The notes: generated from the sequence alone by a model not told the origin. Numbered from the stretch's first letter, positions 1-8,916 are shown. The stretch is 64,000 bases of DNA from JABDBE01 sp049585795 (GCA_049585795.1 JBAVAQ010000007.1:310001-374000); one strand, 5' to 3'. Numbers and translations are program-made.

Positions 1-1572
1 GCCTTCGACATCGCCCTGGCCGATATCAACGGCGGTAGCGCGCTCGATGTAGTTGCGTCTTCTAATGCCGTGGACTTTGTCGGTGCGACGGTCCTGCTGA
101 ACACCAGCGGCAATACCACGACACTGACCTCATCTGCCTCCACCGTGACGCGCGGCACTTCAGTGACTTTCACCGCGACTGTTGCGTCCGTAGTCAAAGG
201 TGTCACTGCCGTCCCCACTGGAACAGTGACTTTCACTGATAATGGCTCGAGAGTCCTCGGAACGCAATCGCTTAACGGCAGTGGACAGGCGGTTCTCGAC
301 ACCGTCAGCCTGGTAACCGGCTCAAATAGCGTTGTCGCTCAGTACAGCGGCGACACGAATTTTGTGCCGACCACTTCGCAGGCGGTAGTGGTTCAGGTGA
401 CAGGACAAACGGCGAGCAAGACAGTTGTTACTTCTTCGGTGAACCCCGCTGGTTTAGGGCAACAGATCACTTTCACCGCAACCGTCACCTCCACCTTGTC
501 CGGTGACACGCTTATTCCCACAGGTACCGTCACATTCATGGACGGCACCACGGCGCTGGGTTCTCCAGTAGCGCTGAATGCCAGCGGCGTGGCGACGTTG
601 AACATAAGCACACTGACGGCCGGCACGCACGGCATTACAGGTGTATACGGTGGAGATACCAGCTTCATCGGAAGCAAATCGCCGGTGCTGGATCAGGTGG
701 TTAATGCACAGCCAAGCACCACCACCACGGTGACTTCTTCCTTAAATCCCGCTCCAACTGGGCAGCTCGTTACCTTCACGGGAAAGGTTGCGTCCACCGT
801 TGTTGGCGACAAGCGTGTTCCCACGGGCACGGTTACTTTCAAGGACGGAACTTCTGTGCTGGGTCCAGGAACCCTGAATGCCAGCGGAGTTGCCACGTTC
901 GGTACAAGCTCGCTCGCGGCCGGTACGCACAGCATCACTGCGGTGTACGGTGGCGACACGACCTTCACCGGCAGCACATCGGCGCCGTTGAATCAAGTGG
1001 TCACTGCCGCACCGGACTACACTCTGACCGCCAACCCGACTAGCCCGGCGCCAATAAGTCCGGGCAGTTCCGCTACGGTCACAATCGCAGTGGCTGCAGT
1101 GAACGGTTACAACGGAGTTGTAAGCTTCAGTGCATCGTCCTGCACCGGTCTGCCAGCCGAGGCCAGTTGCAGCTTCAACCCATCCACGGTAACCGGGAGC
1201 GGGAAGACGACGCTCACCATCACCACCACGGGCCCGAACGCGCAACTGATGGCGCCCTCGGACGTCAACCACCACTCGGGCGGATTGACTCTATGGGCTG
1301 GTCTGAGTGGAGTAGGAGTGCTCGGCATGGTCCTTGCGGGTGACGGGAAGAAACATAACCGGCGCCGTGTCGGGATCGTGCTCTGCGTTCTGGCTGTGGT
1401 CATGCTGCTCGCGCTGGTGGGTTGCGGTGGCGGCAGCAGCAGTGGTGGAGGTGGCGGCGGAGGTGGTGGTGGCACGCCGGCTGGAACCTCGACCATCCAG
1501 CTCAACGTAACTGGCACCGTCAATACTACGGCGCATCATTTGGCTACGCCGATTACCCTGACGGTCAATTAA
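1..1572 (+). CDS. Secreted FG-GAP / Ig-like repeat protein, 3' part (5' end outside window)
   Basis: The frame is open from base 1, so the start lies upstream; 523 codons are visible before TAA at 1570. The first ~22 residues (DINGGSALDVV) look like the tail of an FG-GAP/VCBS blade. Three Ig-like repeats of about 95 aa follow (nt ~118-408, 415-702, 718-1005). Each has a PTGTVTF strand and ends in a Y-x-GDT-x-F motif, like bacterial Ig-like (Big_3_5) domains. A further beta-rich segment (nt ~1018-1230, CTGLPAEASCSF) precedes two hydrophobic stretches (~1285-1345, ~1360-1425). A glycine/serine run (~1432-1485) and a short beta-like tail end the protein. Probably an exported surface or adhesion-type protein; no enzymatic motif seen. 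The glycine run sits right after GCGGG, an unusual place for a linker. Substrate and role unknown. Confidence 0.85.
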   Translation, partial: AFDIALADINGGSALDVVASSNAVDFVGATVLLNTSGNTTTLTSSASTVTRGTSVTFTATVASVVKGVTAVPTGTVTFTDNGSRVLGTQSLNGSGQAVLDTVSLVTGSNSVVAQYSGDTNFVPTTSQAVVVQVTGQTASKTVVTSSVNPAGLGQQITFTATVTSTLSGDTLIPTGTVTFMDGTTALGSPVALNASGVATLNISTLTAGTHGITGVYGGDTSFIGSKSPVLDQVVNAQPSTTTTVTSSLNPAPTGQLVTFTGKVASTVVGDKRVPTGTVTFKDGTSVLGPGTLNASGVATFGTSSLAAGTHSITAVYGGDTTFTGSTSAPLNQVVTAAPDYTLTANPTSPAPISPGSSATVTIAVAAVNGYNGVVSFSASSCTGLPAEASCSFNPSTVTGSGKTTLTITTTGPNAQLMAPSDVNHHSGGLTLWAGLSGVGVLGMVLAGDGKKHNRRRVGIVLCVLAVVMLLALVGCGGGSSSGGGGGGGGGGTPAGTSTIQLNVTGTVNTTAHHLATPITLTVN

Positions 1573-1586
1573 TGGCCGAGAACAAA

Positions 1587-1620
1587 AAAAGGCGACCGGG
1601 ATACGTTCCGGTCGCCTTTT
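1587..1620 (+). terminator. Intrinsic terminator after the Ig-repeat gene
   Basis: AAAAGGCGACCGG (1587-1599) pairs perfectly with CCGGTCGCCTTTT (1608-1620) around an 8-nt loop. The arm ends in a T run, and the element lies 14 nt after the stop codon. The A run on the left arm means it could also act on minus-strand transcripts. Confidence 0.92.
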
Positions 1621-2055
1621 GGCCAGGAGGTCGGGGAACAGATGCGCGGGCGGACGAATCCGGCGCGACACCTTAGCATTAAGCTCGTGAGAAGATGCAG
1701 GAAGCAGACTTGGGTGTGAATCGAGCGCGTGCGATTCGGCATTTAGACAAAAAATAGCTTTGACAAAATCGCTCTTGACAAAAATGAGCGCACAGCGCAA
1801 ACTGCGCCTCAAATCTGAAGTTTCTCACTCAGGGACGTTTCACAAAGTTCCGCGAAACGATGGGGCTCCGTGTGGTGGCTTCAGGAAGCTCGTTCGACGG
1901 TAAGACCGCTTTGCCTTGCTCGATATGAGTTTTGCGCTATGCCAGGGGTCTGTCGTAGGAAGGTCAGATTTCGTCTGGTCGTATCCGCTGGTACGTTTGG
2001 TCTGCGGCAGATGAAACTCATCACAGACGAGAGATCTGGCCTGAAATGATCTTAT
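1621..2055. other. Non-coding interval upstream of the first sulfotransferase
   Basis: No convincing gene. The one notable element is a direct repeat of TTGACAAAA at 1760-1768 and 1775-1783. The second copy lies in the loop of a short CGCTC/GAGCG stem (1770-1774 with 1786-1790). TTGACA matches a sigma-70 -35 hexamer, but I see no good -10 at 16-18 nt from either copy, so a promoter here is not established. The rest appears unstructured. Confidence 0.4.
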
Positions 2056-2970
2056 ATGCCGACTTTCCTGAATAGGTTCGTTAAGAATCCGAGTCTCAAA
2101 CGGAAGATTAGGGCGGTGGTAACTGCGGCTCGTCTGCTGACCGGCAGGCAAGTTGCCGGTCGTTCAGCCACCATCTTTCCGGACGACGTTTATCTCGTTT
2201 CTTATCCTCGATCAGGCAACACGTGGACTCGGTTCCTGATCGCGAACCTGCTTGACCCCGAGCACCCCGCTACTTTTGGCAACATCGAGTCCCGAGTTCC
2301 CGAGATTTACTTCAACTATGATCGCGTGCTGCGCCGGCTGCCCAGGCCTCGTCTGCTGAAGAGCCATGAACCGTTTAATCCCAGGTATCCCAAGATGATC
2401 TGCATCGTGCGTGATCCGCGCGATGTCGCCGTGTCCTTTTATCATCACAACGTCAAATGGCGAAACATTCCCGACGACTATCCAATCGATGACTTCATTC
2501 CGGGTTTTATCGCGGGACAATATGATGCCTGGTCGGGCTCGTGGGCAGACAACGTCAAGAGTTGGATCAGCATGCGACAGGGAGGGAATAATTTCTTGCT
2601 GCTCCGCTACGAGGATCTGAGGCACAACACGCTGTCCGAACTCCTCCGAGTTGCTGAATTTTTGCGGCTGGCGGGGTTCTCCGGAATTGCAACTTCTCCC
2701 GACAAACTCGCATTGGCGATCGAACGGAGCTCTCCCGAGCGCATGCGGGAACTGGAAAGGGAACAAACCCGTCAGCACGTTCAGCTCAAAAGGACCCGGC
2801 AAGATAAGCCCTTTATCCGGACCGCGACCAGCGGAGGTTGGCGATCTGCACTTTCCGAGACCTCCGTAGCGCTCATTGAAGGCGCTTGGGCCGAGCTTAT
2901 GGAGAACTTAGGTTATCCTCTCTCGCGAGCGCTTCAGGAAGCAGACATCAACCAGTCGAGCCGGGCTTGA
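2056..2970 (+). CDS. Sulfotransferase domain protein (PAPS-dependent)
   Basis: 304 aa, about the usual length for the Sulfotransfer_1 family. These enzymes move sulfate from PAPS to a hydroxyl or amine of a sugar or small molecule. The 5'-phosphosulfate loop is SYPRSGNTWTR (residues 49-59) and the 3'-phosphate-binding motif is IVRDPRDVAVS (117-127). A histidine in KSHEPF (102-107) is a candidate for the general-base region. A C-terminal GGWRS motif fits the family's GxxGxxK/W region. ATG at 2056 is the first in frame and lacks a strong Shine-Dalgarno. The nearest relative in the window is the protein at 15599-16513, which shares both PAPS motifs and the C-terminal layout. Together with the EPS locus downstream this suggests sulfation of a surface glycan; the acceptor is not shown by the sequence. 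Confidence 0.88.
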   Translation: MPTFLNRFVKNPSLKRKIRAVVTAARLLTGRQVAGRSATIFPDDVYLVSYPRSGNTWTRFLIANLLDPEHPATFGNIESRVPEIYFNYDRVLRRLPRPRLLKSHEPFNPRYPKMICIVRDPRDVAVSFYHHNVKWRNIPDDYPIDDFIPGFIAGQYDAWSGSWADNVKSWISMRQGGNNFLLLRYEDLRHNTLSELLRVAEFLRLAGFSGIATSPDKLALAIERSSPERMRELEREQTRQHVQLKRTRQDKPFIRTATSGGWRSALSETSVALIEGAWAELMENLGYPLSRALQEADINQSSRA

Positions 2971-3023
2971 GGCTCGCCTAAACTCGATTCCCGGGCGAAT
3001 TTTTTGGTTAGGAAACAAGCGAC

Positions 3024-3035
3024 CCATGCTATGCT
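3024..3035 (+). promoter_or_regulatory. Candidate extended -10 promoter element
   Basis: CCATGCTATG (3024-3033) recurs exactly upstream of the paralogous gene at 41612. It contains TGCTATGCT, which resembles an extended -10 (TGnTATnnT). Sharing between two paralogues about 38 kb apart suggests conserved regulation, or simply common descent. No good -35 was found. Confidence 0.35.
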
Positions 3036-3088
3036 GTTTCTCCGCTCTCTCTCCGTAGGTCCGCGTGAAGTTTGTAGGAGAAAGTCAG

Positions 3089-4582
3089 ATGAAGTCAATC
3101 CTGCTGGTCCTGGCGGCTCTGTTCTACCCGTGGTTCCTTCCCGCACAAACCATCACTACGTTTGAGGGTATCGATGCTTCGCAAGTCCCTCACCCGGAAT
3201 ATGACGTCGATCCCAACGGCGCAGTCGGGACCAAGCAGTTCATGGAATGGGTGAATGTTTATTATCAGGCATATGACAAGACCACCATGGCTCCGGTTTG
3301 GGCCGCACCTCAGCCGGGGAACACTCCTTGGCAACTGAGCAAGATGCAGAACTGCTACAACCTTAGCGGGGACGGGCTGGTTATGTTCGATCGTCTGGCC
3401 TCGCGCTGGATCGTTGCTGCCCACGGTTTGCCCAGCGACGGCCAATATTTCTATTGCGTCGCCATCTCCAATACCGATGATCTGACCTCCAAGGCGTTCG
3501 CCTGGTACACCTACGCGTTCGCCTTGGACGGTGTGCTCGGAACAAATTCCGAGGGCCACACTTATTTTCCCGACTGGCCGAAACTGGGAACATGGGCCGA
3601 TGCTTATTACGTGGGCTTCGATCTCCTGGATAAAGATCAAAACTATCTGCCCATTGGTGTAGTCGCGTGCGCTCTGGACCGCACAAATATGCTGACTGGA
3701 GGTACGGCCAACCCGATTCAATGTTTCAGCGATCCCGACCCGATTCCCGTCTACGGTACTTTATACCTTCGACACAGTCTGATTCCCGCTGACATTGATG
3801 GCACCACGGCTCCGCCTTCCGGCCGGCAAGAGTACTTTGTCAGCATTCAGAACCCTCCCAACAACGGAACAACCACTACATCGACAACCATCAATTTATG
3901 GGCTTTCCACACGGATTGGGTGAACCCCTCGAATTCGACGTTCGCTAACTTTCCGCTTTCCGTAACCAGCTATACTCCCGGATGTTACGACGTTTCAAAA
4001 GTATCGAATACGGTCTGCGTGCCGGAGTTGTCCACGAAGAAAACTAAAAACTACATTGACTCCGTGGGTGATCGGCTGATGCCGCGCTTAGACTATCGAA
4101 ATTTTGGATCGTATGAGTCGTTCTTGGTGGCTCATACGGTACAAACCGGCACAAACGGAAATCAGCAAACTGGCATCCGCTGGTATGAGCTTCGCGGCAG
4201 CGGGACCCCATCCATCCATCAGAGCGGGACCTTGAACCCCGGGACCGGGATGTTTCGCTTCATGCCCTCGGCTGCGCAGGACATTCACGGGAATGCGGCG
4301 GCGGGCTTCAGCATGTCTAGCGCTGGAAGTCATCCCGGGATAAGGACCGTGTGGTGGAACCTGCAAAAGAACACGACGAAGTTGCACAATCTCTTGATTT
4401 GGAAGGGAAGCGGAGACGAGGAGAACGTCGGCCATTGGGGGGATTACACCTCGATGACCGTAGATCCAGTGGACAACTGCACATTCTGGTACGTAAACGA
4501 GTATTTCGCTTCCAATCAGACGGGCACCGAAATTAACTGGCATACCAGGATCGGAAATTTTAAAGTATCAACCTGTGACTAG
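3089..4582 (+). CDS. Secreted protein of unknown function, paralogue A
   Basis: ATG at 3089 is chosen over GTG at 3065 because GGAG (3077-3080) lies just upstream and because it places a clean signal peptide (MKSILLVLAALFYPWFLPAQ) at the N-terminus. The mature part (~477 aa) has no motif I can name. It is rich in aromatic and Gly/Asn/Thr residues, with blocks such as FEGIDASQ, YNLSGDGLVMFDRLASRW, TNSEGHTYFPDWPKLG and GDYTSMTVDP, which suggest a beta-rich exported domain. The protein at 41612-43117 is strongly similar over its full length, with long near-identical DNA stretches in the centre (around 3350-3700 versus 41870-42220). Several conserved cysteines (for example in MQNCYNLS and VDNCTFW) may form disulfides outside the cytoplasm. 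The two copies flank the EPS/NRPS locus. Confidence 0.8.
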   Translation: MKSILLVLAALFYPWFLPAQTITTFEGIDASQVPHPEYDVDPNGAVGTKQFMEWVNVYYQAYDKTTMAPVWAAPQPGNTPWQLSKMQNCYNLSGDGLVMFDRLASRWIVAAHGLPSDGQYFYCVAISNTDDLTSKAFAWYTYAFALDGVLGTNSEGHTYFPDWPKLGTWADAYYVGFDLLDKDQNYLPIGVVACALDRTNMLTGGTANPIQCFSDPDPIPVYGTLYLRHSLIPADIDGTTAPPSGRQEYFVSIQNPPNNGTTTTSTTINLWAFHTDWVNPSNSTFANFPLSVTSYTPGCYDVSKVSNTVCVPELSTKKTKNYIDSVGDRLMPRLDYRNFGSYESFLVAHTVQTGTNGNQQTGIRWYELRGSGTPSIHQSGTLNPGTGMFRFMPSAAQDIHGNAAAGFSMSSAGSHPGIRTVWWNLQKNTTKLHNLLIWKGSGDEENVGHWGDYTSMTVDPVDNCTFWYVNEYFASNQTGTEINWHTRIGNFKVSTCD

Positions 4583-4591
4583 AGCGGCAGG

Positions 4592-4618
4592 CAGACTTAC
4601 CAACCCCAGGTAAGTCTG
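4592..4618 (+). terminator. Hairpin after secreted paralogue A, without a T run
   Basis: CAGACTTACC (4592-4601) and GGTAAGTCTG (4609-4618) form a perfect 10-bp stem with a 7-nt loop, 10 nt after the stop codon. There is no U tract, so this may be a weak terminator or an mRNA 3'-end stabiliser. Confidence 0.5.
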
Positions 4619-5244
4619 AGGCAATGCTGCATGAGTTGGTGCCTTGCAGCCGCCAAAGGCGACTATTCTCATTGAATTACTAACCCTTCGAAAGGTTTAC
4701 TTTTGGTTGACCAGGGGCCCGTTCCGGGCGGTCGGTTTTCGTCGCCGGAAGGGTAGTAAAGCATCAGAATATAAACGACTTCGGACGGTATTGGAGACTT
4801 TAGTCATCAGGGCTTTCTACCTCTTGCAGGAACTTGCACGGTTCTGTAGGCTTGAAACCACTTTTGGTCGTGTCCTGCCACGAGTTTGGGTCACGATCAG
4901 CTCGTCGACCGCTCCCCCCAAATGACGGCGGTTTTGGGCGCATACCGAATCGCGGGTTTGAAGACGCGGTCCCGTCGGGCAGCTCCATCTCAGGTCACGG
5001 AATGTGACTCAGAGGGCGGAGCTACGAAAACGGAAGATGTGCCGCTGAATGCGAGCGCGAGATCATCAATCTCTTGACCCAGCACCCTTCCCCACCCGGT
5101 CTTTGTTTCCGTTTTCCGAGTTGCTGCACTCACGCAAAACCGATCCTGTGCATTCAACTGTGACCAGCGGCTGCCGTTGTTTCTCCCGAGAGACAACCAG
5201 TTGAGCTAAATCGCAACGAGAAGTTGGTTTCCTGATCCGCCACC
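4619..5244. other. Long non-coding leader region before the EPS/NRPS locus
   Basis: About 630 nt without a convincing gene; short open frames here lack family resemblance and ribosome-binding sites. A weak sigma-70-like pair TTGAAT (4672-4677) / TTTACT (4696-4701) with 18-nt spacing is the only promoter candidate I could write down. It is more than 500 nt from the next start codon. The length is unusual for this gene-dense locus and is a natural place for regulatory sites or an untranslated leader. Confidence 0.3.
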
Positions 5245-5490
5245 ATGGATGAGCTAAAAGACACTACGAAAGAGTCCCCAGTATCCTCCCCGCCGAGGGT
5301 TACTCTGCGAAGTCTGCGGGCGGCTACTGAGTTGGATGCGATCAGCCGGGCTTTGGAGCAGGTTGGATGGAATCGCAGGCGCGCGGCAGAATTGTTGGGC
5401 GTTAGTTATCGCGGGCTGCTGTACAAGATCCGCCAATACAACATTACGCGAAGGGTGAACCAGCAATTATCACCTTTTGCGGAGGAATGA
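5245..5490 (+). CDS. Small Fis-type helix-turn-helix DNA-binding protein
   Basis: 81 aa. Residues ~25-68 match the HTH_8 (Fis-type) domain that normally ends NtrC-family sigma-54 activators: TELDAISRALEQ, then WNRRRAAELLGVS, then LYKIRQYNI. The receiver and AAA+ domains of NtrC-type activators are absent, so by itself it cannot activate sigma-54 by ATP hydrolysis. It may bind DNA as a nucleoid-like or accessory regulator, or be the remnant of a longer regulator. It sits 142 nt upstream of the export gene and is transcribed in the same direction, so control of the EPS locus is a reasonable guess. The N-terminal ~20 residues are polar and probably disordered. ATG at 5245 is the only sensible start. 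Confidence 0.8.
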   Translation: MDELKDTTKESPVSSPPRVTLRSLRAATELDAISRALEQVGWNRRRAAELLGVSYRGLLYKIRQYNITRRVNQQLSPFAEE

Positions 5491-5632
5491 ACGAGAGTAA
5501 AATTCCGGTTAGATCCGGCAATGGGCTGGGGTTGGGTTTTAACGAATTAGCTGCCAGGCGCGCGACCCGTCACCCATTTTTCAACTTCGAAGGTATCGCA
5601 TCATGACTCAAATTGGATTTGGAGTAAAAGCT

Positions 5633-6412
5633 ATGAATAAGCGTTGCATTTTATACCTGACGCTAGTTTTTGTTGCGGTGCAGCTATGCGCGGCACAGAG
5701 CCAATCGCCCAACAGCGCGACCGCTTCCGGTCCCGGTTCGAGTGCAAGCGCAGGAGCCGAGAGTACGGGCGCGAAGGCCGGCAATGATGCCGCCTCGACA
5801 GCGAGCACCTCGCCATCTGTATCCACTTCGGCGCCGCAGTTTCAACAACGGGATCCGCGCTATAAGATCGCGGCCAGCGACTCCTTCGACCTCACCTTTC
5901 CGCTCAGTCCCGAATACAACCAACTTGCTGTGACCGTACAGCCCGACGGTTTCGTGACTCTTTATGGAATCGGCGATGTCAAGGTGCAGGGTCAGACCGT
6001 ACCCGAACTGACGGAAACTCTAAAGCGCGCTTACAGCGGAATTTTGCACGATCCGATCATCTCGATCGTCCTGAAGGATTTTAACAAGCCGTATTTCATA
6101 GCCGATGGGCAGGTGGGGCACCCCGGAAAGTATGACCTGCGTGCTGACACAACGCTCACCGAAGCGGTGGCGATTGCTGGCGGATTTACGGATAACGCGA
6201 AGCATTCTCAGGTGCTGTTGTTCCGCCGAGTGTCCGACCAGTGGGTTTCGACCCAGCTTTTCGACGTAAAAAAAATGGAAGCCAAAGGGGATCTGCGGGA
6301 AGATCCCTATGTGCATCCTGGCGACACGATCTTTGTCCCGAAGAACAGAATTTCCAAGATCATGCCTTTCCTGCCCAGCGCAAATACGGGCGCCTACGTT
6401 CCAATCAAGTAA
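5633..6412 (+). CDS. Polysaccharide export outer-membrane protein (Wza-like)
   Basis: 259 aa from ATG 5633, preferred over 5603 because GGAG lies 8-12 nt upstream and a signal peptide begins there (MNKRCILYLTLVFVAVQ). A low-complexity Ser/Ala/Gly linker (~residues 22-70) precedes the Poly_export domain (YKIAASDSFDLTF, then VQPDGFVTLYGIGDVKVQG). One SLBB-type segment follows (YFIADGQVGHPGKYDL, TLTEAVAIAGG). In Wza-type systems this protein forms the outer-membrane exit channel for capsule or EPS. The lipobox cysteine typical of Wza is not evident, and the protein is shorter than E. coli Wza (~380 aa), as in many EpsA/GumB-like proteins. It starts the EPS core directly before the chain-length gene. 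Confidence 0.88.
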   Translation: MNKRCILYLTLVFVAVQLCAAQSQSPNSATASGPGSSASAGAESTGAKAGNDAASTASTSPSVSTSAPQFQQRDPRYKIAASDSFDLTFPLSPEYNQLAVTVQPDGFVTLYGIGDVKVQGQTVPELTETLKRAYSGILHDPIISIVLKDFNKPYFIADGQVGHPGKYDLRADTTLTEAVAIAGGFTDNAKHSQVLLFRRVSDQWVSTQLFDVKKMEAKGDLREDPYVHPGDTIFVPKNRISKIMPFLPSANTGAYVPIK

Positions 6413-6427
6413 ATGAGGATCCAACCA

Positions 6428-8023
6428 ATGAACCATGATTTGATTTCAAACAATGACAAGTCGGCTGCGAGTTTCTCTCTGCGCGATCTATTGGCTGTAG
6501 GCTTCCGCCATAAGCGCACCGCGATGTATTGCTTCTTTGGGATCCTCCTGGGCACGATATTGTTCGTGGTCTTCGGATCAGCCCGCTATACCGCTACGGC
6601 GAAGTTCCTCATCGACCGTGAACGTATGGATCCAGTCGTAAGCCCTGAAACGACTAATCCGGTAATGATGCGGACGCCGGTCACGGAAGAGGAACTCAAC
6701 TCAGAAATCGAATTGCTGCAGAGTCGTGATGTGCTTCGACAGGTCGTCATCGCATGCGGATTGAACAGCCGCAAATCGCTCTCGGAATATGTCCTCGGTC
6801 CCGCCACTCCGGAAGTTCGCATTGAAAAGGCCACGGACCGCCTGCAAAGCGCTTTGGATATCGAGCCCGGCAAGAAAAGCGATCTGATCGAAGTCAGCTA
6901 TACGTCAGACAGCGCGCAGTTGTCCGCGCACGTGCTGCAATCGTTAGCCGAATCTTACATCGCCAAGCACTCGGCGGTGCACACTCCGCCGGGTCAGGCC
7001 AAATTCTTTGATAAGGAGACGGCGGAATATAAGAACAATCTGGCGGACGCGGAAGCCCAACTCAAGCAGTTTTCCACGGAGCAGAATGGAGTCGCCCCCA
7101 CGGTGGCTCGCGACCTGTTTCTGCAGAAGTTGGCTGAGTTCCACGAGAGCTTGCAGCAAACTCGCGCATTGCTGGCCTCCACCGGAGAAAGGGTCCGCAC
7201 CCTGCAAAAGCAGGCCGGAGTCACTCCCGAGCGCTTAACCACGGAAATGAAACAAGAGGACGACGCCCAGGTTCTGCAAGGTCTGAAGAACACCCTGATG
7301 ACCCTGGAACTCAAACGCACTGAACTGCTCACAAAATATCAGCCGAGTTACCCGTTGGTGGTGGAAGCTGACAAGGAGATAACCGATACCAAGGCTTCCA
7401 TCGCGGCTGAAGAAGCGAAACCGATTAAAGCGGAAACGACCGACCGCAACCCAACCTATGCGTATATTGACGAGGAGTTGGCCAAGGCTAAGGCGGATTA
7501 CAGCGGGCTAAAGGCACAGGAAGCTGCCATGCAAGCCATCGTTGAGAACTATGAGGCCAAGGCTCGGGACCTTGAGCAGAAGGGGTTGATCGAGCAGGAT
7601 TTGGAGCGCAATTACAAAGCGGACGAAGAGAACTATCTGTTGTATCTTCGCAAGCGTGAAGAAGCGCGCATGACCGATGCCCTGGACAGCACGCGAATTG
7701 TCAACGTCGCTCTGGCGGAGACACCAATTGCGCCGAGCTTGCCCGCCCATTCTGTCCCGTTCCTCCTGCTAGTCGGTATTTTGATAGCGGGCACGGTTTC
7801 GGTGGGAGCGGTTTTCATTCAGGAGTATCTCGATCCCTATTTCCGCACACCGATGGAAGTATCGTCGGAGCTCAATATTCCGGTGCTGGCCGCCGTTCCC
7901 GACGAATCCGAAGCGATTCCGGGTACCGGGACAAACGGCAACGGGAACGGTCGAACTCGCGATTACTCGCGCGCTGGCATACCGACTCCGATCTCCCCGG
8001 TCGGTCAGGCGGGTGTCCACTAG
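6428..8023 (+). CDS. Polysaccharide chain-length determinant / GumC-Wzz family inner-membrane protein
   Basis: 531 aa from ATG 6428; GAGG at 6416-6419 decides this start over ATG 6413. A Wzz domain opens with a TM helix (~residues 30-50, YCFFGILLGTILFVVFGSA) and the segment ARYTATAKFLIDRE. A long periplasmic coiled-coil region rich in Glu/Lys/Gln follows (about 150-430). A second TM helix (VPFLLLVGILIAGTVSVGAV) precedes a short cytoplasmic tail ending in a Gly/Asn-rich stretch. No C-terminal kinase domain is fused, so this is the split Wzc/GumC type; the partner would be the CpsD-like gene downstream. It controls polymer length and couples polymerase to exporter in Wzx/Wzy systems. Confidence 0.9.
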   Translation: MNHDLISNNDKSAASFSLRDLLAVGFRHKRTAMYCFFGILLGTILFVVFGSARYTATAKFLIDRERMDPVVSPETTNPVMMRTPVTEEELNSEIELLQSRDVLRQVVIACGLNSRKSLSEYVLGPATPEVRIEKATDRLQSALDIEPGKKSDLIEVSYTSDSAQLSAHVLQSLAESYIAKHSAVHTPPGQAKFFDKETAEYKNNLADAEAQLKQFSTEQNGVAPTVARDLFLQKLAEFHESLQQTRALLASTGERVRTLQKQAGVTPERLTTEMKQEDDAQVLQGLKNTLMTLELKRTELLTKYQPSYPLVVEADKEITDTKASIAAEEAKPIKAETTDRNPTYAYIDEELAKAKADYSGLKAQEAAMQAIVENYEAKARDLEQKGLIEQDLERNYKADEENYLLYLRKREEARMTDALDSTRIVNVALAETPIAPSLPAHSVPFLLLVGILIAGTVSVGAVFIQEYLDPYFRTPMEVSSELNIPVLAAVPDESEAIPGTGTNGNGNGRTRDYSRAGIPTPISPVGQAGVH

Positions 8024-8157
8024 CCACATTTCATCAGATTTTTCGCACCGCAGGCGACCACCGCGCAGTTCGCGCCGCGCGTCCTGATCGGGTGCACTCA
8101 TCGAAAGCCGATAACACTTTACCCATTCCGACACAAAGGAAATTCTGAGGACCAACC

Positions 8158-8916
8158 ATGAGTAAGAACTTCGAACTCCTGTACCAGACCGGCAAGGCAA
8201 TGGACATGCTGCAACCTGAGGTAGAGCCGGAAGCCAAGACCCTACCTCTTCAGGAAGTGTCGGCTGCGACGCCGGCAGTGGAGGTTGACGGAATGGCACG
8301 GGAAGAATTAACCAAGTTGGTTCATCGGTTGTTTTTGCTGCCGGGCACCGAAGCCCCGCGCCACGTCGTGTTCACCAGCACGGAATTAGGCAACGGCTGT
8401 ACCTGGATGTGCGCCCGTACGGCCGAAATTCTGGCCTCACAAGTTGGCAATTCGGTCTGCGTTGTGGATTGCAATCTGCGTTCTCCCTCGCTTCACGACG
8501 AGTACGCTGTTGAAAATCACTATGGGCTTGCGAATGCGCTTGCTGAAGACGGCCCGGTTCGCCAGTATGCGCGGCAGCTATCCCGTCCGAATTTATGGCT
8601 GGTCAGTTGCGGTGCCGGAGATGCCAATTCCGAAAGTTTGCTGACCTCGGGCCGTATGCGAGCTCGCATTTCGGAGTTGCGCGCGGAGTTCGACTATGTG
8701 CTGATGGATGTCGCGCCCATGAATATATGCAATCACAGCTTGATATTCGGAGGTTGGATGGACGGCGTAGTTCTTGTCCTGAAGGCCAACTCTTCCCGCC
8801 GGGATTCAACCCGAGACGCCATGAAGCAGCTACAAGCCTCCAGTGTACGAATGTTGGGAGCGGTTCTGAATCAACGGACCTTTCCCATCCCGGAACGAAT
8901 TTACAAGCATCTCTGA
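8158..8916 (+). CDS. CpsD/CapB-like tyrosine-kinase-fold protein with degenerate P-loop
   Basis: 252 aa. The fold signature of bacterial tyrosine autokinases is readable. The Walker A region is FTSTELGNGCTW (residues 72-83), Walker A' is VVDCNLRSPSLH (102-113) and Walker B is FDYVLMDVAP. The canonical loop ends GEGKS/T; here the lysine position is Cys81 (GNGCT). A normal family member also has a tyrosine-rich C-terminus, whereas this one ends in RIYKHL with a single tyrosine. Nucleotide-dependent autophosphorylation is therefore doubtful. It could be a pseudokinase that binds the Wzz partner structurally. ATG 8158 follows GAGG at 8148-8151. It stands between the chain-length gene and the initiating transferase, the usual position of CpsD. 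Confidence 0.8.
   Translation: MSKNFELLYQTGKAMDMLQPEVEPEAKTLPLQEVSAATPAVEVDGMAREELTKLVHRLFLLPGTEAPRHVVFTSTELGNGCTWMCARTAEILASQVGNSVCVVDCNLRSPSLHDEYAVENHYGLANALAEDGPVRQYARQLSRPNLWLVSCGAGDANSESLLTSGRMRARISELRAEFDYVLMDVAPMNICNHSLIFGGWMDGVVLVLKANSSRRDSTRDAMKQLQASSVRMLGAVLNQRTFPIPERIYKHL

Noticed and set aside
1107..1523. Minus-strand proline-rich open frame
   Set aside because: It is the reverse complement of the glycine-rich tail of the Ig-repeat gene; no RBS or homology.
4644..5077. Short open frames in the leader before the Fis-like gene
   Set aside because: Composition is not protein-like, they lack ribosome-binding sites, and no motif is recognisable; they are more likely leader DNA.
5603..5632. 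ATG 5603 as start of the export protein
   Set aside because: The ATG at 5633 has GGAG at proper distance and begins a clear signal peptide.
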